Shown: positions 8,331 through 17,175 of the stretch, piece by piece
How positions within the stretch are numbered: the stretch's first letter is position 1
Layout of the letters: each line of letters starts with the position of its first letter
NCBI GenBank assembly: GCA_028768545.1
Contig: CP054838.1
Span: 248,001 to 312,000 of the forward strand
From: Desulfobacter sp.
Lineage (GTDB): Bacteria > Desulfobacterota > Desulfobacteria > Desulfobacterales > Desulfobacteraceae
DNA length: 64,000 bases
Direction: 5' to 3'
The notes under the pieces: model-generated
The model's database searches: none
What the model was told of the DNA's origin: nothing
What the model saw: the letters and a program-made list of their open reading frames with translations, nothing else
Made by a program: the position numbers and the translations under genes

Positions 8331-9641
8331 CAGTAGTGTCCGGTTAGGTTGTTGCATATAAAAAGCATCTAAAATCATTGAAAAAACAGTCGGTTTTGTG
8401 TTGACAAATGTGCGTAAAAATTTTTGTGCGCCTTGAAAATTTAACTCAAGGAGCTCAAATGACGCACATCTCAGTCCCTAAAAAACAACTACGGTCCCTG
8501 AACTTTGACAATTTCAGGTGCCCTCTGATAAAGTCACTTTCAAAAGCACCGGAATTACAATCTCGAGGAGACCGCCCTTTAAAAATGACATTCGAAGACC
8601 AGATAAATGCTTTGGTTTATTTCCATCTTCAGGAGCACAAGTCTGCCCGACATTTAATTCAGGATCTCAAGGAGAATGTTTTTGCTAAAGAAAATATTGC
8701 GCCAGACGGTGGTATCAGCCGTAGTAGTTTCTGTGAAGCCATCAATCACAGGGGACTCGAACAACTGCAATTTATCTTTGAGGATCTTTATAAACAGGCT
8801 CTTGAGTGTCATCCGGGTGAACACGCCGAGTTAGGAGAGTTGGTTTCCATTGACGGTAGTCTCATAAATGCAGTCCTTTCAATGCACTGGGCGAACTACA
8901 GAAAAGGAAGTAAAAAAGCCAAAGTACATTGCGGATTTGACATTAATCACGGAATCCCAAACAAAATCTTTTTGACTGAAGGCAACGGCGCTGAACGCAC
9001 TTTTGTTCCCAAAATACTTTCCAAGGGGCAAACAGGTGTTATGGATCGTGGATATCAATCCCATAAAGAATTTGACCTGCTTCAGGAGCAAGGCAAACAT
9101 TTTGTCTGCCGTATAAAAACCAGGACAACAAGAACAATTATTGATAACCACGAGACCCCTTCCGACAGCTACATTTTTTATGATGCACTGGTTAAACTTG
9201 GTACTCCGAATCAAAACCAGACGAAAAGGCCTGTTCGGGTTGTTGGCTATAAAATTGCTGGCGTCAAATACTATGTGGCAACTGACAGGCATGATTTAAC
9301 AGCGGAACAAATAGCAACAATTTATAAACTCCGGTGGACCATTGAGGATTTTTTCAAATGGTGGAAAGAACATCTGAAGGTATATCATCTCATTGCCCGC
9401 AGTGAATACGGCCTTATGGTTCAGATTCTTGGCGGCCTTATCACTTACCTGTTACTGGCAATCCATTGCCAAAAACAGTTTAATGAAAAGGTCACGATCA
9501 AAAGAGTTCGGCAGCTGCGAACCGCCATTCTAAATGACCTGTTTGGCTGCGAGGAGCAGGGCTCTCATAGTTCAAACAGGGACAATATTGTCAAAGATCA
9601 AAAAATTATTGAGCAAGCAAAAACCTAACCGGACATCACTG
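8331..9641 (+). mobile_element. IS4-family insertion sequence, copy A (1311 bp)
   Basis: Complete element with the same termini as copy C. It begins CAGTAGTGTCCGGTTAGGTT and ends AACCTAACCGGACATCACTG, about 20-bp inverted repeats with two mismatches. One transposase gene fills it. Unlike copy C there is no direct target repeat: the left 9 bases are AATTATTTT and the right are GGTAATTCT. This copy therefore probably marks a deletion or recombination junction. The right end touches the coding frame of the fapA-like gene, whose N-terminal codons appear to be missing. Confidence 0.92.
8459..9628 (+). CDS. IS4-family transposase (copy A)
   Basis: DDE transposase of 389 residues. The start ATG at 8459 has AAGGAG 8 bases upstream; a longer frame from 8408 lacks a site. 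Catalytic features are SIDGSLIN (first Asp) and VMDRGYQSHKEF (second Asp). The IS4 'YREK' motif reads Y-KL-R-WTI-E-DFFKWW-K near 9327-9366. The protein is identical to copies B and C except for one or two residues (for example APDGG here, APNGG in copy C), so the copies moved recently. Confidence 0.93.
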   Translation: MTHISVPKKQLRSLNFDNFRCPLIKSLSKAPELQSRGDRPLKMTFEDQINALVYFHLQEHKSARHLIQDLKENVFAKENIAPDGGISRSSFCEAINHRGLEQLQFIFEDLYKQALECHPGEHAELGELVSIDGSLINAVLSMHWANYRKGSKKAKVHCGFDINHGIPNKIFLTEGNGAERTFVPKILSKGQTGVMDRGYQSHKEFDLLQEQGKHFVCRIKTRTTRTIIDNHETPSDSYIFYDALVKLGTPNQNQTKRPVRVVGYKIAGVKYYVATDRHDLTAEQIATIYKLRWTIEDFFKWWKEHLKVYHLIARSEYGLMVQILGGLITYLLLAIHCQKQFNEKVTIKRVRQLRTAILNDLFGCEEQGSHSSNRDNIVKDQKIIEQAKT

Positions 9642-9678
9642 GGTAATTCTCATCTCTGAAGACGGTCTGACGGCCTTT

Positions 9679-11115
9679 ATGATCAAAACAGAAGAGTTCG
9701 ACCCTAATCTTACCTTGTTTGATTTAAAAGAGATTTTTGACGACAACGGTATTATTTTCGGGCTTGTTGATGATAATGCCCTGGAAAACTTTATAAAAAG
9801 CGGCAATACCCAGACCCGGTTTGAACTGGCCAAAGGACTGCCCCCGGTCCAGGGAACCGATGCCCGGATTTTTTATCTCTTTGATCAAAATTATCTTTCT
9901 GCAGGGCTGCTGGGCAAAGACGGCTCAATGGATTTTAAAGACCGGGGGGAAATCCCTTCGGTATTAAAAGGGGATGTACTGGCAGAAAAAATCCCTTGTA
10001 TATCCGGACGGGACGGAATCAATGTCTTTGGAGATACAGTGACGGCCGACCCGCCCCGTGACATGGACATCCTCTGCGGTGACGGAGTCGGATTCTCCCA
10101 AGACAAGCTGACAGCCCATGCGCTGATCGACGGATACCCCATGCTGAATCGGGACGGGGTTATCACGGTCACTGATGCACATGTCATCCGGGGGGATGTG
10201 GATTATAACACCGGCCATGTCAAATTTGATAAAAGCGTATTTATTACCGGAACCATCAAAAGCGGATTCAGGGTTGAGGCAAAAGACGTGGTTGTCAGGT
10301 CCGTGGACGGGGGGACCATTATTTCCCAGGGAGACGTATCCGTAGCCAACGACATTACAGATGCCACCATCAGAACCCGGGGCGGAATCAGTGCGGGATT
10401 TGTCCACCGCTCAAGACTATCGTGCATGGGAGATATGGACATTGAAAAAGAAGTGGTGGAAAGCACCCTTGTTCTGGAAGGCACCTTTGAAATGTCACAG
10501 GGCAAATTATTCGCATCCTCGGTCTCTGCACGGGGCGGGGCAAAAATTTACCATGTCGGCTCCATAAAGACATTGCCTTCAACCATTGCCGTGGGCATTT
10601 CCCCGTATATGCAAAAAGAGATGAATTTTTTAAACCGGCAGATCGAAAAGAACCAGGGCAATTACGACAACCAGTCCCGGGAAAAAATCAATCTGGAAAA
10701 CCAACTAGCAGAGATAGAGCAAAAATTGGCCCGGTTAAATACCGCCGGCAAAAATAAAGAACAGCCCTTGTTAGACCCGGAACGGCACAACCAGAAAATT
10801 GCCGAATTCCGCCGAAAAAAAAACCGGCTTGAACGAGAAACCGCTAAAGCAGAAAAAGAGCTGACAATACTCTCAGAAACCGTAAAACACTGGATCAGTG
10901 AAAAGTTCAATCTCCAGCGCCAAAGCTACGCCAGCCCGCCAAAACCCATTCTGGATGTCAAGGGACGTATTTTTACGGATACCAAGGTCAAGGGAATTCA
11001 TTCGTCCACCGTCATTACCCAGGATCTTACCCGGGTCAGACTCATTGAAATGTCCTGCGCCAATAAGACGGATGACCGGAGAAAAGCCTGGGAAATGATC
11101 ACCACCCGGCTCTAA
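9679..11115 (+). CDS. FapA/DUF342 family polymer-forming protein, 5' end cut by IS
   Basis: Cytoplasmic DUF342 (FapA) protein. It has an N-terminal barrel domain ('GDVLAEKIPCISGRDGINVFG'), then a parallel beta-helix with repeating turns (residues ~170-300: 'GDVDYNTGHVKFDKSVFITG', 'DVVVRSVDGGTIISQGDV'), then a coiled coil (~315-400, rich in E/K/Q), and a short C-terminal strand set. The frame is open upstream of the ATG back to the IS4 copy A end and reads VILISEDGLTAF, typical FapA N-terminal sequence. The original start has therefore been lost to the insertion or deletion. Translation may use ATG 9679, but no good ribosome site is visible. Family roles (flagellar assembly, polar scaffolds) are poorly defined. 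Confidence 0.8.
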   Translation: MIKTEEFDPNLTLFDLKEIFDDNGIIFGLVDDNALENFIKSGNTQTRFELAKGLPPVQGTDARIFYLFDQNYLSAGLLGKDGSMDFKDRGEIPSVLKGDVLAEKIPCISGRDGINVFGDTVTADPPRDMDILCGDGVGFSQDKLTAHALIDGYPMLNRDGVITVTDAHVIRGDVDYNTGHVKFDKSVFITGTIKSGFRVEAKDVVVRSVDGGTIISQGDVSVANDITDATIRTRGGISAGFVHRSRLSCMGDMDIEKEVVESTLVLEGTFEMSQGKLFASSVSARGGAKIYHVGSIKTLPSTIAVGISPYMQKEMNFLNRQIEKNQGNYDNQSREKINLENQLAEIEQKLARLNTAGKNKEQPLLDPERHNQKIAEFRRKKNRLERETAKAEKELTILSETVKHWISEKFNLQRQSYASPPKPILDVKGRIFTDTKVKGIHSSTVITQDLTRVRLIEMSCANKTDDRRKAWEMITTRL

Positions 11116-11117
11116 TC

Positions 11118-11756
11118 TTAATCCAAGCCGGGCCGGGTATATTCAAGGGACCCTGAATGCTTGTATTCAGATAAAAAACATTCAACCTTGTCAAGATCTG
11201 CCAGTTCGACCTCAAGATCGTGGACAACCTTTTCCCCGTAGTCTGTATGGATCACCTGGGCTCTGAATGATTTGATCCTGTTCAAAAAGGAATCGTTCAT
11301 CCCATAGCTCAGATCCACCCGGAACAATTCGGTTTTCAACAATTTTATCAGGGGTTTTTGATCAATGGCGGCAGCAACTGAGAGAGAATAGGCCTCAATC
11401 AAGCCCCGGATGCCCAGCTTGACCCCTCCGAAATGCCGGGTCACCACAGCAGCCACGCATGTCATATCATGTCCCAGCAGGGTATTGAGCATGGGTTTTC
11501 CTGCCGTGCCGGCCGGTTCTCCTGCATCTGAACAATGGCTGATCTCCCCCTGATCCCCCACCACATAAGCCCAGCAATTATGAGTAGCGGTTTTATGTTC
11601 CCTGGCCACGGCGGTGATAAATTGCTTTGCCGCGGCCATGGAGTCGGCATAGGCCAGCGAACAGATAAAGCTGGACCGTTTGATTTTGATCTGGGCCTCT
11701 CTTGGCGGGTCTGTCTTGCACCTGCCCACAGAATAGTAATATTTCAGCGAGTTCAT
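11118..11756 (-). CDS. yigZ: YigZ/IMPACT (UPF0029) family protein
   Basis: Cytoplasmic protein of 212 residues, the usual length. Family motifs are present: KRSSFICSLAYADS near residue 26, 'HNCWAYVVGD', 'SDAGEPAGTAGKPMLN' (usually SDDGEPSGTAG), and 'AVVTRHFGGVKLGIRGLIEAY'. The second domain (residues ~140-212) is the DUF1949-type ferredoxin-like fold. The family is linked to translation/ribosome-associated functions, but its biochemical role is unknown. It converges tail-to-tail with the fapA-like gene, with 2 bases between stops and no obvious terminator. Confidence 0.9.
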   Translation of the reverse strand: MNSLKYYYSVGRCKTDPPREAQIKIKRSSFICSLAYADSMAAAKQFITAVAREHKTATHNCWAYVVGDQGEISHCSDAGEPAGTAGKPMLNTLLGHDMTCVAAVVTRHFGGVKLGIRGLIEAYSLSVAAAIDQKPLIKLLKTELFRVDLSYGMNDSFLNRIKSFRAQVIHTDYGEKVVHDLEVELADLDKVECFLSEYKHSGSLEYTRPGLD

Positions 11757-12144
11757 GGGTTTAGGGTATAATACAAATAAGGATCAAAGAAAAGCTTTTG
11801 ACCGGCCTCTTTATTCTTTGGTTGCACAGCCCGGGTTTATGATGAGGGATAATAGACAAGCCCCTTTGCCTGGTCCGGATTTTACAAAGGGTTATCCAGA
11901 ATCCACAGCCTAATTTTATATTTTAATTTTGGCCATCTTCCCTGCCTTGCGGGTGGATTCAGGATCGCATCATCTCATTGACAACCGGTTTGTTTTATTA
12001 TAAAAGACACCTCTTTTGTTTTGGATGAATCATTGTTTTTTGTGCAAAATTACAGAATATCTTGCCTGCCGAACAGACTGGATGTTTACCCCATTAGATC
12101 CTTGATAAGTTTATGACCTATTTTACCCCCCCCCCATAAAAAAT
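11757..12144. other. Gene-free intergenic region with a C10 tract
   Basis: About 390 AT-rich bases between divergent yigZ and the first hybrid kinase. No ORF with a plausible product is seen. It must hold both promoters. A run of ten C (12126-12135) ends nine bases before the kinase ATG and overlaps the place where a ribosome site would be expected, so its length could matter for expression. Confidence 0.6.
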
Positions 12145-12781
12145 ATGCTTAATTTTGTTTTCGGCCCGTTAGGGCAATTTGAACCCGAGCACCGGTGTTT
12201 AAACGGGATGTGCGCCTTTCTGGCCATTATCCTGTTTGTCAGCATCCCTTTTAACCAATGGATCCGCCCGGATAAAGCCCTGGCCATTGGCGGTCTTGTC
12301 TTCGGGCTTGGCTTTTGTTTTCTTTACTACCTGGCCCGGGTTAAGACTGTTTTTTTACCCGTATACTGGGGTTGCATCGGATTTGCCTCTGCCTTTACCC
12401 TTTTGTCCTGGATCTATACCGACGGCATTTCAGGGCCGACCATTATCTTTTCTTTGATCATCCTTTCTTTGGCCAACCTCATCGTTACCGGAAAAAACCG
12501 GTTAATTTCCATTCTGTTGCTCTGCGGCCCCATGGGGCTGCTCTTTTTTGGCCAATACCTCTGGCCATCCGCCATTGTTGCCTATGCGTCCGGCCCGGCC
12601 AGGTTTATTGACCTTTATACCACCTATTTTATGGCCGCTGTGACCCTCTCTTTTGTCATGCATCTGACAATGGCCCATCTTAAATCGGAGCAGAAAAAGG
12701 CAAGGCAGAATGAAAAAAGACTCATGGCCATCCTGGACAATATTCCCGACATAGTCTGGTTTAAGGATAAAAACACAAAAT
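12145..12781 (+). pseudogene. Hybrid histidine kinase, 5' part (interrupted by ISKra4-like element)
   Basis: Membrane sensor kinase N-terminus of about 212 codons before the insertion. It has six hydrophobic segments between residues ~20 and 175 (for example MCAFLAIILFVSIPF, ALAIGGLVFGLGFCFLYYLA), a linker coiled coil (KSEQKKARQNEKRL), and the start of a PAS domain (MAILDNIPDIVWFKDKN). The codon series GAT AAA AAC ACA AAA T is resumed exactly by TT GTC ATG GCC after the insertion, so the gene was intact before the element landed. The remaining frame ends within the IS. Confidence 0.9.
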
Positions 12782-14306
12782 TGGGCGCATTCCCATTTTC
12801 CCGGTTTTAAAAAGGCCTGTCTTTTAGAGCAAAAAGAATGATATCCTCTGTTACGCTGAAATGAACATAAATGGATTGTGCTAATGAAGAAAGCTGAAGA
12901 TTGTAATACTGTTGATGAAGTCCTTGCATGCCTCAAAGAACTGGAAGAAGATCCAAATCGCTTGGTTCGTAACGCTAACAAATTAGAACAGATGGAGCAG
13001 GAAATCCTTGAGTATACAAATCGGATAAGCGCTTTTTTTTTAAAAAAAAGATCCAGGCCTCAGTAGATTCCTCTGAACAGGTCGACCAAGAAAAAGAATT
13101 GATGTCCAATTGGCCGGGCCGGATGAAAAGCGAAGGGCTTGAGACCGTTTGGATTCAGCTTTGTACAGATAGTTCGGTTGATATTCATGTTCGATACTAT
13201 CGAAGATCCTGTGACCGCCGAAAAGGAAAAAGATATAAAGGTGCATACGCTGGCTTAATCCTTCTTGGAATCCATGATCGCTGCTCGCCTGCTTTGGCTT
13301 CTATGGTGAGTTCTTGGTCAGCCTTATTAAGTTCTTTTGAAGAAGTCCGTCAAGTGCTTTGTGACCGTGGGATGACGTTGGGTATAAAGGTCATCCGTAA
13401 ACTGACCTATCGGTACGCAGAGCGGGCTCGAGCCGAACAACAAGCGGGCCGAATCCCATTAAATGATAGAGATTTACTTGAAGGGCGGCGAGTCGTTATC
13501 AGCACTGATGGTGGCCGCACTCGGCTCAGAGAGAAGAAAAGGGGACCAAAAACCCAAAAGGATAGAACCCGATTTCGTGGGGCATGGCGAGAACCCAAGC
13601 TTTTGATCATTTATGTAGTGGACGCCCATGGAAAACAAGAAAAAAGCTTTTCACCATTTATTGATGGCTGTTTCAATGGACCGGATGGTGTATTCCACTT
13701 GTTAAAGGGTTATTTGAACTCCCTTCATATTCAGAACTCAGACAAAATACTGTTTGTTGCAGATGGGGCACATTGGATTTGGAATCGAATCCCCGGACTG
13801 CTAAAAGCATTGGGTTTGGCTCCTGAGCGTGTGTATGAACTTCTCGATTTCTACCATGCAGTTGAGCATCTGGGTACAGTAGCAGGCTTAAGGAAGACCT
13901 GGTCATCCAAGGAACGCAAACGCTGGGTATCGAAGCAGCGAGGTCTTCTGCTGAAGGGAAAGGCGATTGAGGTGGTACAGGCCGTCCAGAAGCTTTGTAG
14001 AGGCAGAAACAGTAAGGCTATCAAGACGGAACGGGATTATTTTGTGCGCAATGAACTGAGGCTTAATTTCTCAACTGTAAAAGCGTTGAACTTACCTATT
14101 GGCAGCGGTGCTATTGAAAGTTCGATTCGGAGAGTCGTGAATTTACGTCTTAAAGGTCCATGCATCTTTTGGTATCGGGAGAATGCAGAAAAAATGATTA
14201 TGCTGCGATCATTTTATAAAGCAGGGCGTTGGAACTGCCTGAAGCAGATGGCAAACATGCACAATCCAGTGCCAGCGGTATAACCGGGAAAATGGGAATG
14301 CGCCCA
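12782..14306 (+). mobile_element. ISKra4-like insertion sequence (1525 bp) with 6-bp target duplication
   Basis: The two ends (12782-12806 and 14282-14306) are perfect 25-bp inverted repeats starting TGGGCGCATTCCC. The flanking direct repeat is CAAAAT (12776-12781 and 14307-14312). Removing the element and one repeat restores an unbroken PAS-domain reading frame. The element carries a transposase in two overlapping frames with a T9A8 slippery tract. Family assignment rests on the transposase only. Confidence 0.9.
12878..14283 (+). CDS. ISKra4-like transposase, probably made by -1 frameshifting
   Basis: A short upstream frame (12878-13066, LMKKAEDCNTVDEVLACLKEL...) and a long frame (to 14283) overlap. 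At 13032-13048 the sequence is T9 followed by A8, and the long frame is open from there (FKKKIQASVDSSEQVDQ). A -1 slip on this tract would fuse them into about 468 residues. The long frame has DDE-like signatures: 'VVISTDGGRTRL', 'ILFVADGAHWIWNRIP', and 'LPIGSGAIESSIRRVVNLRL', the last typical of ISKra4-type transposases. The GTG at 12878 or ATG at 12884 are candidate starts. The ISL/ISKra4 distinction is tentative. A single-base error in the homopolymers would give the same picture. Confidence 0.75.
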
Positions 14307-16150
14307 CAAAATTTGTCATGGCCAACCAGGCCTTTGCAAATTTTGTGGGTCTTCAGCCCGAAAATATCATCAACAAATCCTGCGCTGATCTCTGGCCGGA
14401 AAAACTGGCTGAACAATTTGAAAAAGAAGACCTGTGCATCCTGGAAACAGGGTTCCCCATTAAAAATCAAAGGCTCATAAAGGACAGGCAAAACAAGTTG
14501 CGGCGATTCCAGGTCGTTAAAAAAAGCCTCAAGGGTCAGACCCGAAGCACAGACGGCATCATGGGCATATCAAGGGATATTACCATCCGCCACGAGTATG
14601 AAGAACAACTCAAACAATACAAGCGGATCGTCGATACCTCACAAGACCAAATTGCCCTGATCAACAGGGCATATCAATATGAAGCGGTGAGTGACAGCTA
14701 TCTTAAGGCATACGGGTTTGAGGAAAACCAAATGCTGGGCAAAACCATTCCCGAGGTATTGAGTGAATCAATATTTGAAACAAAGATCAAGCCCCGGCTC
14801 GACAAGGGATTTTCAGGGCAAATGTTTAATATCCAGGATGAGATAAAGTACCAAGGGATTGGCAACCGCCAGGTGGATATTACCATCTGTCCCTATACGG
14901 ATCATTCAGGAAAGACAAACCGCCTGGTGGTTCATATCAGAGACATCTCAGAAAAAATACAGATGGAAAAACAGCTGGTCACCTCCCAGAAAATGGAAGC
15001 CATCGGCACATTGGCAGGCGGAATTGCCCATGATTTCAACAATATTCTTTCGGGAATCCTCGGGTATGCCCAATTGGGAAAACTCAACCTTGACCATCCT
15101 GAAAAACTGACCCGCCATCTTGAACAGATTATCAAGGGGTCAAACCGTGCCGTGGACATGGTCAGGCAGATACTCACCTTCAGCAGAAAATACCAGTATA
15201 AAAAACACCCCCTGAAAATCGCCCTGATTGTCAAAGAGGCGGCAAAACTGCTCAGGGCATCCATCCCCTCATTTATTGAAATTAAAACCCAGGTCTCTTC
15301 CCAGTCGACCATTCTTGCAGATCCCACCCACATTCACCAGGTGATCATGAACCTGTGCACCAATTCCTTTCAGGCCATTTCAGGGGACAAGGGTCTTTTG
15401 TCCATTCAACTGGATGATGTCATCCTCACCCGAGAAGAGATCAGGCAGGAGACAAAAATTTTGCCAGGGGCCTATGTTAAACTCCGGGTAAGGGATACCG
15501 GAACCGGCATGGATGATCATACATTGGAAAAGATATTCAACCCCTATTTTACCACCAAAGAAACCGGCCAGGGAACCGGAATGGGATTGTCAATCGTCCA
15601 TGGAATTGTTCAAGACCATGGCGGATTTATTCTGGTGGACAACCAGCTAAATAAAGGCACCTGTTTCAGCGTTTTCTTTCCTGTGCATGACAGGGAAAAA
15701 GACTCCCGCCCGCCAGGAGAGACAGACCCTATTCTGCCCGGACAAAAAGAAACCATCATGGTGGTGGATGATGAACCGTCCGTGCTCGAGTCAAGCATTG
15801 AATTTCTTAAAGACCTGGGGTATCAGGTCCATGCCTTTAAAGACAGCCTAGAGGCCTTGGACGAATTTAAACAATCTCCCCAAAAATTTGATCTGGTCAT
15901 CACGGATATGACCATGCCGAAAATGACAGGAGAAAGGCTTTCAATGAAAATGCTGGCATTGAAAAAAGATCTGCCCATTATCCTGTGCACGGATTACAGC
16001 GAACGAATCACCAAAAAAGAGGCCCAAAAGATAGGCATATTAAAATTTATTGAAAAGCCCATTGTCGGCCCGCCTTTGTCCAAATTGATCCGGGATATCC
16101 TTGACCCTAAATATATGGTAAAAAGAGAAGAGAGCCGTCCGGTCTCATAA
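14307..16150 (+). pseudogene. Hybrid histidine kinase, 3' part
   Basis: Continues the kinase interrupted at 12781. In order: rest of the first PAS (MANQAFANFVGLQPENI), a second PAS (IVDTSQDQIALINRAYQYEAV), HisKA with H-box GGIAHDFNNILSGILGY (about 15015), and the HATPase with N box 'HQVIMNLCTNSFQA', G1 'VRDTGTGMDDHTLEKIF' and G2 'GQGTGMGLSIVHGIVQDHGG'. A C-terminal receiver follows (IMVVDDEPSV, phospho-Asp in VITDMTMPKMTG, Lys in FIEKPI). All kinase motifs are intact, so an internal start (ATG 14318) could still give a soluble but unregulated kinase. PNP follows 21 bases downstream in the same direction. Confidence 0.9.
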
Positions 16151-16171
16151 CGTTTAAACAAAGGATCTCTT

Positions 16172-16993
16172 ATGGCATCATTCCGGCAGAAAGTCATTGA
16201 AACCGCCTGTTTTATAAAATCGCGCATCCATGTCCGGCCCGACATGGGCGTCATCATGGGCACGGGCCTGTCAGAGACCCTTTCAGACCTAGAACAGATT
16301 CATTGGTTTGACTACATAGATCTTCCCCATTTCCCCAAGGCCACGGTGGACAGCCACAAAGGATCTCTTGTCCACGGCAGGCTCGGAAAAAAAGAAATCC
16401 TTGTTTTCCAGGGACGATTCCACCTGTACGAGGGCTATACCCCTCAGGAAGTCACCTTTCCCGTCCGCCTGCTCCAGGAATTAAAGGTCCCAATGCTCAT
16501 TCTATCCAACGCCGCCGGCGGCATTAACCTAAACTTTTCTTCCGGTGATATCATGCTCATCCAGGACCATATTAATTTAACAGGGAAAAATCCTTTGACC
16601 GGTCCCCAGGAAGAGGCCTGGGGAATTCGATTCCCGAATATGACCCAGGTCTATGATCAAAGATTAAAGGACATGGCCAAAGCATCGGCAGCCGCCACAG
16701 GCATATCCTTGCAACAGGGCATCTATGCCGGATTAACAGGGCCAAGCCTTGAGACCCCTGCTGAAACAAGATATTTAAAAGCCATTGGCGGGGATGCCGT
16801 GGGCTTTTCCACCATCATGGAAGCCATTGCCGGGGTTCATGCCGGCATGCAGATTCTGGGACTCTCTTTAATTACCAATATCAATGATCCGGACGATCCT
16901 GCAAAAACCACTTTGGAAGAGGTGGTCAAAACCGCGGCCAGGGCATCAATCCAACTAAACCGTTTGATCTCCCATCTGATCACCCGGCTTTAA
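16172..16993 (+). CDS. punA: Purine nucleoside phosphorylase (class I, PNP/MTAP family)
   Basis: Cytoplasmic purine salvage enzyme of 273 residues (normal for trimeric PNP) that cleaves purine nucleosides with phosphate. The ATG follows AAAGGATCT. Motifs: phosphate loop start 'VIMGTGLSE' (family: GSGLG), 'VDSHKGSLVHGRLG', 'VFQGRFHLYEGY', 'LILSNAAGGIN', 'GPSLETPAE' with the purine-contact Glu, and 'SLITNIND' with the base-contact Asn. The segment 'GDAVGFSTIMEAI' differs from the usual GADAVGMSTVPE: the active-site Met is Phe and Pro is Met, which could alter specificity. It sits between two hybrid kinases and may have been co-transcribed with the first. Confidence 0.88.
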   Translation: MASFRQKVIETACFIKSRIHVRPDMGVIMGTGLSETLSDLEQIHWFDYIDLPHFPKATVDSHKGSLVHGRLGKKEILVFQGRFHLYEGYTPQEVTFPVRLLQELKVPMLILSNAAGGINLNFSSGDIMLIQDHINLTGKNPLTGPQEEAWGIRFPNMTQVYDQRLKDMAKASAAATGISLQQGIYAGLTGPSLETPAETRYLKAIGGDAVGFSTIMEAIAGVHAGMQILGLSLITNINDPDDPAKTTLEEVVKTAARASIQLNRLISHLITRL

Positions 16994-17175
16994 ACATTCG
17001 CTTGATTCGTGGGGGGGGGGGTGTCCAACGCCTGTCGAATCAGGGCAGACAATTGATTCATCTCCACGGGTTTGCTTAAAATCCCTGCCACGCAAGCATC
17101 AAATTTTATATCAATATGGGACCCCAACCCTGTGCAGAGGAGTATTGGCTGCTGTGGATCAATGGCGCAAATTTC
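16990..17175 (-). pseudogene. Hybrid histidine kinase 2, C-terminal end of receiver domain
   Basis: The last 60 or so codons of the kinase at 18627-20743, separated by the IS256 element. It reads EICAIDPQQPILLCTGLGS...AGILSKPVEMNQLSALIRQAL, with the conserved receiver Thr/Ser (CTG) and Lys (SKP). After removal of the IS and one 8-bp repeat the frame runs QLAKEICAIDPQQ without a break. The stop overlaps the end of PNP by 4 bases (convergent). Near the C-terminus a run of eleven G (17011-17021, C on the coding strand) encodes Pro residues and is prone to slippage. Confidence 0.85.
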
